DNA from: AWTP1-13 sp033764875 | Lineage (GTDB): Bacteria; Pseudomonadota; Alphaproteobacteria; Rhizobiales; Hyphomicrobiaceae | Assembly: GCA_033764875.1 (NCBI GenBank) | Contig: JANRIO010000120.1 | Coordinates: forward strand, 62,001 to 126,000 | Length of the DNA: 64,000 nucleotides | Direction of reading: 5' to 3' | Shown: piece by piece, positions 9,261 through 17,312 of the stretch | Numbering within the stretch: position 1 is the first letter of the stretch | Layout: the number at the start of each line of letters is the position of its first letter | Position numbers and translations under genes: made by a program | Notes under the pieces: model-generated | Database searches by the model: none | What the model was told of the DNA's origin: nothing | Seen by the model: only the letters and a program-made list of their open reading frames with translations

Positions 9261-10250
9261 TCAATCCCCGAGCTTGATGTTCGCCTCGCGGATGACCTTG
9301 GCGTATTTTTCCGTATCGGACGCGTACAGGGCCGCGATCTCGGCCGCCGTCATGGGCGCCACGGGCTGCAGCGCCTGCCTTTCCAGCGCCGCCCGCACGT
9401 CCGGATCGCGCAGGGCCTCGTTGAAGCCCTGGTTGATCTTCTCGACCACGGCGGCCGGCGTGCCCGCCGGAACGCCATAGCCGTACCAGGCCACGACGTT
9501 GATCTCCGGGTATCCCGCTTCCGTGAAGGTCGGCACGTCCGGCAGGCGGGGCGAACGGCTCGTGCCAAGCACCGCCAGAGGCTTCAAAGCCTTGCTCTCG
9601 ATGTGCTCTGCGACCAGGCCGATCGAGGCCACCTTGAACTGCACGCGGTTGGCGATCAGGTCCATGATCCCCGGCGGCTGCCCGCGATAGGGGACGCCCA
9701 CGGCCTCGATCCCGGTCGCCTTGATCATGATCATGGTATTCAGGTGCTGCGACGTTCCGATCCCGGGGTTGGCGAAGTTGAGCACGCCCGGGTTCTTCTT
9801 CGCGTACGCGATGAACTCCTTGACGGTCGAGGCGGGAAGGCTCGGATGCACGGCGAGCACCGAGGGGGCCCACACGGCGGCCGCCGCCGGCACGAAGCTC
9901 TTCTCGCTCCAGCGCAGGTTCTGCATGCGCGGATTGGCCATGGTGGCGGGCGAGAGGAACGTCCAGGTGTAGCCGTCGGGCTCTGCGCGCGAGACCTGGT
10001 CCCACGCCGGGTTGCCGTTGGCGCCCGGCTTCGGCTCGATGATGATCGGCTGTCCCCAGGTCTTGGACATCTTCTCCGTGACGATCCGCGTCACGATGTC
10101 GACGATGCCGCCGGCAGGGTAGGGCAGGACCACGTGGATGCGCCGGCTGGGGAAATCCGTCTGTGCCATGGCGGCAGCGGTCGAGAGGACGAGGGCGAGG
10201 GTCGCGAGCGCGCCGAGCCGCCCGCGCGTCCGCCGAAGGGCAGAATGCAT
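9261..10250 (-). CDS. Tripartite tricarboxylate transporter (TctC/Bug) substrate-binding protein
   Basis: 329 aa with a cleavable signal peptide (cut near A-M-A-Q, residue 29). It has the Bug/TctC hallmarks: FPSRRIHVVLPYPAGG directly after the cut, then GANGNPA and VPYRG. These periplasmic proteins bind carboxylates or small amides and hand them to a TctB/TctA pair. No TctA/TctB gene is adjacent, so this is an orphan binding protein, as is common for this expanded family. GGGAG lies nine bases before the ATG. Its flavin-enzyme neighbours suggest a catabolic substrate, but ligand identity is open. Confidence 0.88.
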   Translation of the reverse strand: MHSALRRTRGRLGALATLALVLSTAAAMAQTDFPSRRIHVVLPYPAGGIVDIVTRIVTEKMSKTWGQPIIIEPKPGANGNPAWDQVSRAEPDGYTWTFLSPATMANPRMQNLRWSEKSFVPAAAAVWAPSVLAVHPSLPASTVKEFIAYAKKNPGVLNFANPGIGTSQHLNTMIMIKATGIEAVGVPYRGQPPGIMDLIANRVQFKVASIGLVAEHIESKALKPLAVLGTSRSPRLPDVPTFTEAGYPEINVVAWYGYGVPAGTPAAVVEKINQGFNEALRDPDVRAALERQALQPVAPMTAAEIAALYASDTEKYAKVIREANIKLGD

Positions 10251-10488
10251 TGCGTTGTCTCCCTAGTCGGCCCGCAGGTGGGGCCAGTTCGCAGTAGCTG
10301 GGGCCTTCTTGTGGGCCACCGTGGGCGGCAGCTTGCCTCAAATTGGCCGCGCGGCAAAGCGCCGAGCGGACCGGTCGGCCCGCCGCGGGGAAGCGCGCCG
10401 TCTTGCCGGGGAGGATCTGGCAAGGCGCGGCTGGCACTACTGGGTAGGCGGCCGGCGCGATCCCGCACCGGCTCATTTCTGTTCGGCT

Positions 10489-11487
10489 CTATTCGGCGGC
10501 GGACGCCTTCGGCGCTGCGTAGAAGCGCTGCGTGAGCTCCCCCATGGCCGCGTGGTACTCGCGCGTCAGCTGCGCCACCGCGTCGGCGACGCTCATGATC
10601 TCGTGGATTGAGCCCACGCCCTGGCCGGCGCCCCAGATGTCGCGCCACACCTTGTTCCTGGCCGAGCCGCCCGAGCCGAAGCTCATCGTCGTCTTGTCGC
10701 CCTCGGGCAGGTTCTTGGGATCGAGGCCGGCTTTGGCGATGCTGGGCCCGAGGTAGTTGCCGTGCACGCCCGTGAACAGCGAGCTGTAGACGATGTCGCT
10801 CGCCGACGTCTCGACCAGCATTTGCTTGTAGGCGGGCTGCGCATTGGCCTCGTGCGTGGCGATGAAGCGCGTGCCGATGTAGGCGAGATCGGCGCCCATC
10901 GCCTGCGTCGCGAGCACGCTTGCCCCGTTGGCAATGGCGCCCGAGAGCACGATTGCTCCCTTGAACCACTGCTTCACCTCCGAGACCAGCGCGAACGGGC
11001 TCTGCGTTCCCGCGTGCCCGCCGGCCCCGGCGCAGACCAGGATCAGGCCGTCGACGCCCTGCTCGGCTGCCTTCTGCGCGTGCCGGGCGTTGATCACGTC
11101 GTGCAGCACGATGCCGCCGTAGGAATGGGCGGCGTTGACCACCTCCGCCGGCGGTCTGAGGCTCGTGATCATGATCGGCACCTTGTGCTTCACGCACATG
11201 GCGACGTCGTGCTCCAGCCGGTCGTTGGAGGCGTGCACGATCTGGTTGACGGCGAACGGCGCCACCTTCTTCGCCGGGTTCGCCTTCTGGTAGGCCTCCA
11301 GCTCGGTCTTGATCTGGACGATCCACTCCTCCAGCAGCTCCTTGGGGCGCGCATTGAGCGCCGGGAACGACCCGACGATGCCGGCCTTGCACTGCGCGAT
11401 GACGAGCTCCGGCACCGAGATGATGAACAGCGGCGAGCCGATGACGGGCAGCGACAGACTGTCTTTGAGGATTGCAGGCAAGGCCAT
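10489..11487 (-). CDS. Nitronate monooxygenase / 2-nitropropane dioxygenase-like flavoprotein
   Basis: 332 aa TIM-barrel FMN protein of the NMO family. The N-terminal SLPVIGSPLFIIS, the AGAGGHAG phosphate-binding loop near residue 153 and the late FMN-contact GAIANGASVLA and GADLAYIGTRF support it. Family members oxidise alkyl nitronates to carbonyl compounds and nitrite, but many annotated members have other flavin-dependent roles. The catalytic His of the SAGGHAG-type motif is present. It follows the branched-chain-type binding protein gene by 48 bases on the same strand, probably one operon. Confidence 0.85.
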   Translation of the reverse strand: MALPAILKDSLSLPVIGSPLFIISVPELVIAQCKAGIVGSFPALNARPKELLEEWIVQIKTELEAYQKANPAKKVAPFAVNQIVHASNDRLEHDVAMCVKHKVPIMITSLRPPAEVVNAAHSYGGIVLHDVINARHAQKAAEQGVDGLILVCAGAGGHAGTQSPFALVSEVKQWFKGAIVLSGAIANGASVLATQAMGADLAYIGTRFIATHEANAQPAYKQMLVETSASDIVYSSLFTGVHGNYLGPSIAKAGLDPKNLPEGDKTTMSFGSGGSARNKVWRDIWGAGQGVGSIHEIMSVADAVAQLTREYHAAMGELTQRFYAAPKASAAE

Positions 11488-11535
11488 GGTCGGTCGTCTC
11501 CGTGGATCTGCGGGTCTATTGTCGGATTGCTGTCG

Positions 11536-12759
11536 CTACTCGGTGATCGGCTCGCCGAACACGGCCCAGATCTTGCCGTCGAAGCGCTGCATGCGCAGCG
11601 TCTGGTACGGCAGATAGTCGTCCGGCCCGGTGCTCACCTTGATGCCCGGCAGCAGCATCGGCAGTACGAAATCCTTGAGGTTCGCCGCCTGGCGGATGAC
11701 GTTCTCGCGCGAGAGATCCTCGCCGCACTGCTTGAGGATCTGCACCATCAGCATGGCGGTGTTGTAGCCTGTCACCATGCTGCTGTCGAAGGGGTCCATG
11801 GCCGGCAGGTACTCCGCCAGGAACTTGCGGTACTCGATCATTCCGGCATCGTTGTCCCACTGCGGGTCGGAGACCGACTTGACGGCGCTGGACGTGATCA
11901 GGCCCGTCGCCTTGTCGAGGCCCGCCGGCTGCAGGAAGGCCTTAACGGACGTGGCCGAGGTCGGCACGATGAAGTCACGCGGCTTCCACCCCGTATCGTG
12001 GGCCTGCCGGATCACCTGCGGGACGAACTTTCCGAGCACGACCGCGAACAGGGCGTCGGCTCCGGAGCCTTTGAGCGCCACCATCTGCGAGTCGATCGTC
12101 GCATCCGTCACCTCGTAGGACTGCTCGGCGATGATCATCTTCTGGGCCGCCTCGCCGAGACCCTTCTTGAAGCCTGTCACGTAGTCCTTGCCGAAGTCGT
12201 CGTTCTGGTAGAGCACGGCGACCTTCGCGTCCGGGCGCGTCGCCCGCAGGTAGCGCCCGTAGATCGCGGCCTCGGTCTGGTAGGCGGCCATCCCCGGCAT
12301 GGTGTAGGGGAAGTTCTTGGGGTCCGCCCACTTCGTGGCGCCTGTCGTCACGAACAGGTGCGGGATCTTCTTGCTGTTGAGATAGCGGTGGATGGCCGTG
12401 TTCGTCGGCGTGCCCAGCGTGCCGACGATGGCGAGCACGTCCTCCTGCTCGACGAGCTTGCGCGTCATCTCGACGGTCTTGGGCGGCGAGTAGCCGTCGT
12501 CGAGCGACAGGAAGCTGATCTTGCGGCCGTTGATGCCGCCCTGCTCCTTGTTGACCTTCTCGAAGTAGGCAGCCGTCGCCTTGCCGACGACGCCATAGGC
12601 CGAGGCGTTGCCGCTGTAGGGCATGCTCTGGCCCAGCCGGATCTCGGTCTTGCTCACGCCGGGCGTCTGCGCGCGTGCGGCACCGGTTGCGAGCGCGACG
12701 CTCAGGGCGGCAGCGAGTGCGGCTGAGCGGGCCAGTCTGCTTTTCGGGAACTCCAACAT
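11536..12759 (-). CDS. ABC transporter substrate-binding protein, branched-chain amino acid type (LivK/Peripla_BP_6)
   Basis: 407 aa. The signal peptide (AALAAALSVALATGAARA) is followed by VSKTEIRLGQSMPYSG, the typical start of Peripla_BP_6 receptors that capture branched-chain amino acids, amides or aromatic acids. No permease or ATPase genes are adjacent. The ATG 12759 is set by a GGAGGAG ribosome site nine bases upstream; a longer frame to 12858 runs through the putative PadR operator and is not credible. It is transcribed divergently from the PadR gene and probably controlled by it. Confidence 0.87.
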   Translation of the reverse strand: MLEFPKSRLARSAALAAALSVALATGAARAQTPGVSKTEIRLGQSMPYSGNASAYGVVGKATAAYFEKVNKEQGGINGRKISFLSLDDGYSPPKTVEMTRKLVEQEDVLAIVGTLGTPTNTAIHRYLNSKKIPHLFVTTGATKWADPKNFPYTMPGMAAYQTEAAIYGRYLRATRPDAKVAVLYQNDDFGKDYVTGFKKGLGEAAQKMIIAEQSYEVTDATIDSQMVALKGSGADALFAVVLGKFVPQVIRQAHDTGWKPRDFIVPTSATSVKAFLQPAGLDKATGLITSSAVKSVSDPQWDNDAGMIEYRKFLAEYLPAMDPFDSSMVTGYNTAMLMVQILKQCGEDLSRENVIRQAANLKDFVLPMLLPGIKVSTGPDDYLPYQTLRMQRFDGKIWAVFGEPITE

Positions 12760-12830
12760 GCGCGCGTTCTCCTCCTCAGGGCTCCCGCTCGGTGTGGCGG
12801 GGGACTTGTCGTTGCGGCCATCGTATATGC

Positions 12831-12849
12831 ATTGCATCTCATATGCAAT
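12831..12849. promoter_or_regulatory. Perfect palindrome in the divergent padR/binding-protein promoter region
   Basis: ATTGCAT-N5-ATGCAAT, a perfect 7-bp inverted repeat, within a conspicuously AT-rich block (about 12824-12860) in GC-rich DNA. It lies between the divergent starts at 12759 and 12906. Position and symmetry fit a dimeric winged-helix repressor such as PadR, controlling itself and the operon to the left. Assignment to PadR is inference. Confidence 0.6.
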
Positions 12850-12905
12850 TATGTTCATATCCCGTCACGGGTCCCGTTCCCTGTGCGGCCCGTATCGGAG
12901 CATGC

Positions 12906-13484
12906 ATGGCGCTGGCGGAAGCAATCCTGGTCTGCCTCACCGAGCGGCCCATGACGGGCTACGAACTCGCCAAGGCCTTCGACAGCTCGATCGGCTTCTT
13001 CTGGCGCGCCGCCCACCAGCAGATCTATCGCGAGCTGCAGGGTCTGCGTGGCGAGGGCCTTGTCGACAGCGAGGAGGTGATCCAGTCGGGCCGCCCCAAC
13101 AAGACCATCTACACCGTCAACGCGCAGGGCCTGCGCCACCTGCGGGAGTGGTCGCGGCAGGGAAGCGAGCGGCCGCCCACGCGCGACAATCTTTTCGTGA
13201 AGCTCTACGCGCTCGATTGCGTCGATCTCGCCGCGGTGCGTGCCGAGATTGCCGAGCGGCTCGTGCGCCACAAGGCCCGCCTCGCCCTCTACGAGCGCAT
13301 CGAGGCCAAGCGTTTCTCAGGCCGCATCAAAGATCTGCGCCGCACGGGGCTGAAGCTCGGCCTGCAAATGGGCCTGACCGCGGAGCGCGGCCACATCGCC
13401 TGGTGCCAGACGGCGCTCGCCACGCTCGACCAGCATCTGGAGAAACCCGCCCGGCGCGATCGCTCGCTGAAGGCGCCTGCGTGA
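12906..13484 (+). CDS. PadR family transcriptional regulator
   Basis: 192 aa. The N-terminal PadR winged helix (ILVCLTERPMTGYELAKAF, then IYRELQGLRGEGLV) occupies residues 1-85. The C-terminal half is the helical PadR_C/Vir_act_alpha_C dimerisation domain with an aromatic-rich end (HIAWCQTALATLDQHL). PadR proteins repress nearby genes and release DNA when a phenolic acid or similar ligand binds. GGAG precedes the ATG by five bases. The divergent operon of a binding protein and flavin oxidoreductases is the obvious target, with a perfect palindrome between them. Confidence 0.87.
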   Translation: MALAEAILVCLTERPMTGYELAKAFDSSIGFFWRAAHQQIYRELQGLRGEGLVDSEEVIQSGRPNKTIYTVNAQGLRHLREWSRQGSERPPTRDNLFVKLYALDCVDLAAVRAEIAERLVRHKARLALYERIEAKRFSGRIKDLRRTGLKLGLQMGLTAERGHIAWCQTALATLDQHLEKPARRDRSLKAPA

Positions 13485-13610
13485 CGTTTCGCTGACGGTG
13501 TCTTGCATTCGTGCCACAGCCGGACCTGCCAGTTGGCGGCTTGCGGGGACATCCCGGGCCGGCCTGTGCTAACCCTCGCAGGGGTGTTCGTCAGTATGCG
13601 AGGGGGGCAG

Positions 13611-14951
13611 ATGCAGAGATCGTCCAAGCTGGCGCAGGTCGGCGAGTTCTTCCTCACGGCCGTGCCGGTCGCTGCGCTGTTGGCCGCCGCCTTGTGGGGC
13701 GCCTGGACGCTGGTCCCGCCGCCGCCGCCCAACACGCTCGTCATCGGTGCGGCGACCCCCGGCAGCCCCTACCACGAGGCGGCCAAGCGCTATGCCAGGT
13801 TCTTCGAGGGGACGGGCGTCAGGCTCGAAGTGCGCGAGACGCGCGGCTCGCTCGACAACCTCGCCCGCCTGAAGGACGCCAAGTCCGGCGTCGATGCGGC
13901 CTTTCTCCAGGGCGGCCTGGTCGGGCCTGCCGACGCGGCCGAGCTCAACTCCGTCGGCCGCATCTTCTACGAGCCGGTCTGGATCTTCGAGCGCAGCGAG
14001 AGCCCGCCCCTTGCGCGTCTGTCGGAGCTCAAGGGCAAACGCGTCCTCGTGGGGCCGGCGGGCAGCGGTACGGAGGCCGTGGCGCTGCGCCTTCTCACCG
14101 CCAGCGGCGTGACGCGCGAGACGGCGACGCTGATCAATGCCGAGCTCCCGACCTACCCGGAGAGCTTGCAGGCCAACACCGCCGATGCCGGCTTCCTGGT
14201 GCTGGCGCCCGAGGCGCGCACGGTCAAGCGCCTGTTCGAGAGCCCGCACGCGCGCATTGTGAGCCTGGCCCAGGCCGATGCCTACGCGCAGCGCCTGCCG
14301 TTCCTCTCGCGCATCGATCTCAAGCAGGGCGTCGTCGATTTCGCCCGCGACGTGCCCGCGACCGACACCCTCATGCTCTCGACCACGGCTGCCGTCGTCG
14401 TCCGGCGTGATCTGCACCCCGCCCTCGTGAACCTGCTGACGCAGGCCGTCATCGCCGTGCATTCCCAGCCGCACACGGGTGCGAGCGCCGAGAACGCGCT
14501 GCTGCACCGGGCCGGCGCCTTTCCCGTCGCCGAGGACCAGGAGTTCGCGCTCTCCCCCGACGCCCAGCGCGTCTACAAGAGCGGCGCCCCCTTCCTGCAG
14601 CGCTACATGCCCTTCTACTGGGCCGTGCTCATCGATCGGCTGATCGTCTTCATCGTGCCCGCGCTCGGCATTCTCGTGCCCGCCTTCCGCTTTGCGCCCG
14701 CGCTCTACACCTGGCGCATCCGGCGCCGCATTCTCTACTGGTACAAGCAGCTCAAGAAGGTCGAGGTCGGCGTCAAGCCGACGCCGACCGAGGTGGCGCG
14801 TGCGCTTTCCGAGGTCGAGCGCATCGAGGAGGCGGTCAACGGCATCCCCGTGCCGCTCGCCTTCTCCAGCCAGCTCTACGACCTGCGCCAGCACGTCGAC
14901 GTCGTGCGCCGCCGCCTCCACGTGCTGCGGGCCGCGCCTGAGGACGCGTGA
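13611..14951 (+). CDS. TAXI-family TRAP-type solute receptor with C-terminal membrane anchor
   Basis: 446 aa. An N-terminal membrane segment (FFLTAVPVAALLAAALWGAW) lacks a clear cleavage site. It is followed by a TAXI/NMT1-like receptor domain (VIGAATPGSPYHEAAKRYA; GSLDNLARL; GPAGSGTEAVALRLL). Near residue 350 a second hydrophobic segment (LIDRLIVFIVPALGILVPAF) leads into a basic, helical cytoplasmic tail of about 75 residues. Ordinary TAXI receptors are about 320 residues and soluble, so this one is a double-anchored variant. No TRAP permease is near, so the transport partner is unknown. Start chosen at ATG 13611 for the GAGG ribosome site seven bases upstream; ATG 13596 is possible. Confidence 0.82.
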   Translation: MQRSSKLAQVGEFFLTAVPVAALLAAALWGAWTLVPPPPPNTLVIGAATPGSPYHEAAKRYARFFEGTGVRLEVRETRGSLDNLARLKDAKSGVDAAFLQGGLVGPADAAELNSVGRIFYEPVWIFERSESPPLARLSELKGKRVLVGPAGSGTEAVALRLLTASGVTRETATLINAELPTYPESLQANTADAGFLVLAPEARTVKRLFESPHARIVSLAQADAYAQRLPFLSRIDLKQGVVDFARDVPATDTLMLSTTAAVVVRRDLHPALVNLLTQAVIAVHSQPHTGASAENALLHRAGAFPVAEDQEFALSPDAQRVYKSGAPFLQRYMPFYWAVLIDRLIVFIVPALGILVPAFRFAPALYTWRIRRRILYWYKQLKKVEVGVKPTPTEVARALSEVERIEEAVNGIPVPLAFSSQLYDLRQHVDVVRRRLHVLRAAPEDA

Positions 14952-15060
14952 GGCGATCTCGGGAGGTCTGGCAGGCCGTTGAACAGGCTCTTGAGCAGGG
15001 CAATTCTGGACGAACGTGCCTCGGCGCGCTCAGCTCGATGAGCGCCCGTGGCTGCAGCGG

Positions 15061-15108
15061 CCGAGAAGTCCGTTGCATCGCGTGCGGCAAGGGGGGCGGA
15101 CTTCTCGG
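15061..15108 (+). terminator. Inverted repeat downstream of the TAXI receptor gene, terminator-like
   Basis: CCGAGAAGTCCG (15061-15072) and CGGACTTCTCGG (15097-15108) form a perfect 12-bp stem around a 24-base loop, followed by TCTGATTTCTTT. It sits between convergent genes. The loop is longer than in a classical Rho-independent terminator. Confidence 0.5.
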
Positions 15109-15131
15109 TCTGATTTCTTTCCGCGTCTTCA

Positions 15132-15172
15132 GACCGCGAGCTCGATCGCCAAGTGCGGCAGACCTCGCGGTC
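15132..15172 (-). terminator. Inverted repeat at the end of the small secreted-protein gene
   Basis: GACCGCGAG (15132-15140) pairs with CTCGCGGTC (15164-15172). It lies four bases beyond the stop of the minus-strand gene at 15177, in the spacer between two convergent genes. No U-run follows on the minus strand, so it may stabilise the transcript end rather than terminate alone. Confidence 0.4.
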
Positions 15173-15176
15173 AGGA

Positions 15177-15575
15177 CTACTCTTTGATCTTCCCACTCAG
15201 CGTCTCGAGTTGCTTTCTCGCCGCCTCGGCCGCGTCGGCGTCGGGAGCGCTGCCCTTCCAGCCTGCGCAGTAGTCAAGGTACGTTTCGCGATCCACAGAT
15301 GGGAGGCCGGGCACCCAGTTCATCACCGCACGGTGCCCCTTGTCGGTCTTTATGGCCCCTGCAGGCAGAAGACCGAGGCAGGTGAAGTTGGCGGCATTTT
15401 CAGCTCTCGCCGGCGTCCCCCAGTAGCATAGGCCGGTCAACAGGACGAAGTTCGGCGCCGGATACTGCGCCTTGAGGCCATCCACTATGAACTTGCAGTT
15501 GTCATCGGCATGAGCAGTCCCGACGAGGCTACCGCTCAGCAAGAGTGCACAACTCAGCGCTCGCAAGATTTTCAT
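15177..15575 (-). CDS. Small secreted cysteine-containing protein of unknown function
   Basis: 132 aa. A clear signal peptide (MKILRALSCALLLSGSLVGTAHA, cut near residue 23) is followed by a mature domain of about 109 residues. It holds four cysteines (NCKF, GLCYWG, FTCLG, DYCAGW), enough for two disulfides, and ends in a charged helix. GAGGAG lies six bases before the ATG 15575, which makes the start certain and the gene likely real. I do not recognise the family. It probably acts in the periplasm. Neighbours give no hint. Confidence 0.7.
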   Translation of the reverse strand: MKILRALSCALLLSGSLVGTAHADDNCKFIVDGLKAQYPAPNFVLLTGLCYWGTPARAENAANFTCLGLLPAGAIKTDKGHRAVMNWVPGLPSVDRETYLDYCAGWKGSAPDADAAEAARKQLETLSGKIKE

Positions 15576-16047
15576 TTTTAACTCCTCTGCAATGGCCAGC
15601 ATCAATGCTGCGCAGGCAGCTATGGCACCCGCGCGTCAAGTGAGCGTGAATTGGCGACGGCGGTCGACCACGGTCGGTTCACGCCCGACCGGCGATCACG
15701 TCGCATCAGCGTCGGCCCTTCCCACACTGAAGGGGACGCAGTGCGAGCGCTGCGCCGTCGATTGCCCTGGGCCACGAACTGAGGTGCGGCTTTCTTCGAT
15801 GAGCGCAGTCGACCTGCGGACCGCAGCGCACGCACGTCATCGGCTCGACGTCGTCCAACGGCCGCCTGACCGTCCTGAAACTCTCGCCCGAGGCTGCATG
15901 AGAGGCCCCCTCGGGCCCGACGGATCCGCAGAGCCGGCGCGAAAGGGCAAGTAAGTCTTGCAAGCTCAGCGCGCGGAGTTTCGTTTCGGCGGGTGAGGGC
16001 GAGGGGCTACAGTGGGCGGCGACTGGGCAACCTCATGAGCGAGACCG
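15576..16047. other. Intergenic region without recognisable genes
   Basis: About 470 bases between a minus-strand secreted protein and a small plus-strand membrane protein. It should contain both promoters. Several open frames cross it, but none has a ribosome site or recognisable sequence, and I see no repeat or RNA structure worth naming. Confidence 0.35.
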
Positions 16048-16209
16048 ATGCTTCCGACTTTGAATGATCTGTATTTCATACTCGGGCTCGCGGCCGCGGC
16101 TGTCGCAACCTACGCCATCGGACTGCGCAAGATTCCCGCCCTCTTTCTCGCGGCGGCGTTGCTGTCCGTTGTGGCCGTCTCGTTGCGCGCGATGGGCGTC
16201 CGGATCTAG
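16048..16209 (+). CDS. Small two-helix membrane protein
   Basis: 53 aa, starting MLPTLNDLYFILGLAAAAVA. Two hydrophobic segments (about residues 8-24 and 30-47) flank a short basic loop (GLRKIP), the pattern of a small inner-membrane hairpin protein. The ribosome site is poor (GCGAG four bases upstream). A ten-codon open frame starts just upstream at 16035 and overlaps it in another frame, which could couple translation. The amphipathic organisation in such a short frame suggests a real gene, but there is no family match. Confidence 0.42.
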   Translation: MLPTLNDLYFILGLAAAAVATYAIGLRKIPALFLAAALLSVVAVSLRAMGVRI

Positions 16210-16411
16210 GACCGCTTCTCCGCTCGTGCGCGGTGGGCTTCTGCACTTGCGATGCTCGCGCGGTCGCCGCGGGGGACGTGGCTACGAGCCGCGCTCGGCT
16301 GGGAAGACGAAGGGCGTCGGGGGAGGCGCGTTGCGCCGGGTGGCGAGCGCGCAGCGCACGACGACCGCCTGAGGCATCGCGACGCCGCGAGGTGGCAACC
16401 CCGTATCGCTC

Positions 16412-17221
16412 TCAGTGGCCCGGCAGGCTCGGCATCTCGTGCACCACCTCCGTCACGCCGTAGCCGGCTTCCGCCGGGATGTAGAGCTTGCGCTGGCCCT
16501 CGGGCGTGCGCTCCATGCGCGGCATCACGGTGACGACGGGGGCCGCGCGCGTCGCAGCCACCGTCTCCGCGACGCTGCCGTGCTGGGCGAGCTTGCGCAG
16601 GTTCATGGCCGTGGCGAACACCAGCGTGCGCTTGCCGGCGTCCGCCTCCTCCAGCGCCGCCTGCGGCCGGATCCAGATGCCTTCCACGGATTCGCTTCCG
16701 TCGTGGATGCCGAGCTGCGCCACGGGGGCCGCGACCAGCAGGAACTGCGTGTCGAAGCGCTTGGGCACCGGCATCGGCGTGATCCAGTGCGCGAAGTGCA
16801 CGAGGAGGTCGGTCGCGACCTCGAGCTCCTCGCGCGCCAGGATCTCCGCGAACGTTGCATCGCCCTTGATGAGCCGCTCCCGCTCGTTGGCGACGATGCG
16901 CTGCGCGTGGTCATGGTCGACGAGCCCGGCCTCGCCCCTGCGCCGGGCGAGCAGCAACCCCGCCTCCTCGAAGGTCTCGCGCGCCGCCGCCACCAGGAAC
17001 TCGCGCGCGATCGGGAACGGCGCCCCGGGCGCCAGCCTGTCCCAGGCCTCGCCCGCATCCTGCGCATCGACCTTGCCGCCGGGGAACACGAGCGCGCCCG
17101 AGGCGAAGTCGATGGCATGGTGGCGCACCACCATGAACGTCTCGATGCCATCCGGGCCATCGCGCAGGATGACCACCGTCGCGGCGGGCCGGGCCGGCGC
17201 CGGCTTCTTCTCTTCGCTCAT
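16412..17221 (-). CDS. NUDIX hydrolase
   Basis: 269 aa. The N-terminal strand ATVVILRDG is followed by GALVFPGGKVD near residue 45 and, after an insert, the NUDIX helix AARETFEEAGLLLA near residue 80. The family core G-x5-E-x7-RE-x2-EE is thus stretched by an insert, as in a known subset of larger NUDIX proteins. These enzymes hydrolyse nucleoside diphosphates linked to another moiety, including CoA and NDP-sugars. The ATG 17221 has AAAGGA eight bases upstream. It is divergent from a metallo-beta-lactamase-fold gene with about 90 bases between them. Substrate unknown. Confidence 0.87.
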   Translation of the reverse strand: MSEEKKPAPARPAATVVILRDGPDGIETFMVVRHHAIDFASGALVFPGGKVDAQDAGEAWDRLAPGAPFPIAREFLVAAARETFEEAGLLLARRRGEAGLVDHDHAQRIVANERERLIKGDATFAEILAREELEVATDLLVHFAHWITPMPVPKRFDTQFLLVAAPVAQLGIHDGSESVEGIWIRPQAALEEADAGKRTLVFATAMNLRKLAQHGSVAETVAATRAAPVVTVMPRMERTPEGQRKLYIPAEAGYGVTEVVHEMPSLPGH

Positions 17222-17312
17222 GCTTCGTATCCTTTGTGGGCCGGCAGCGGCGCTTGCGGCCCCCGTCGAGCGCAACCATAGTAGAGCTAAAGGGGAAACG
17301 AGGGCGCACGCA

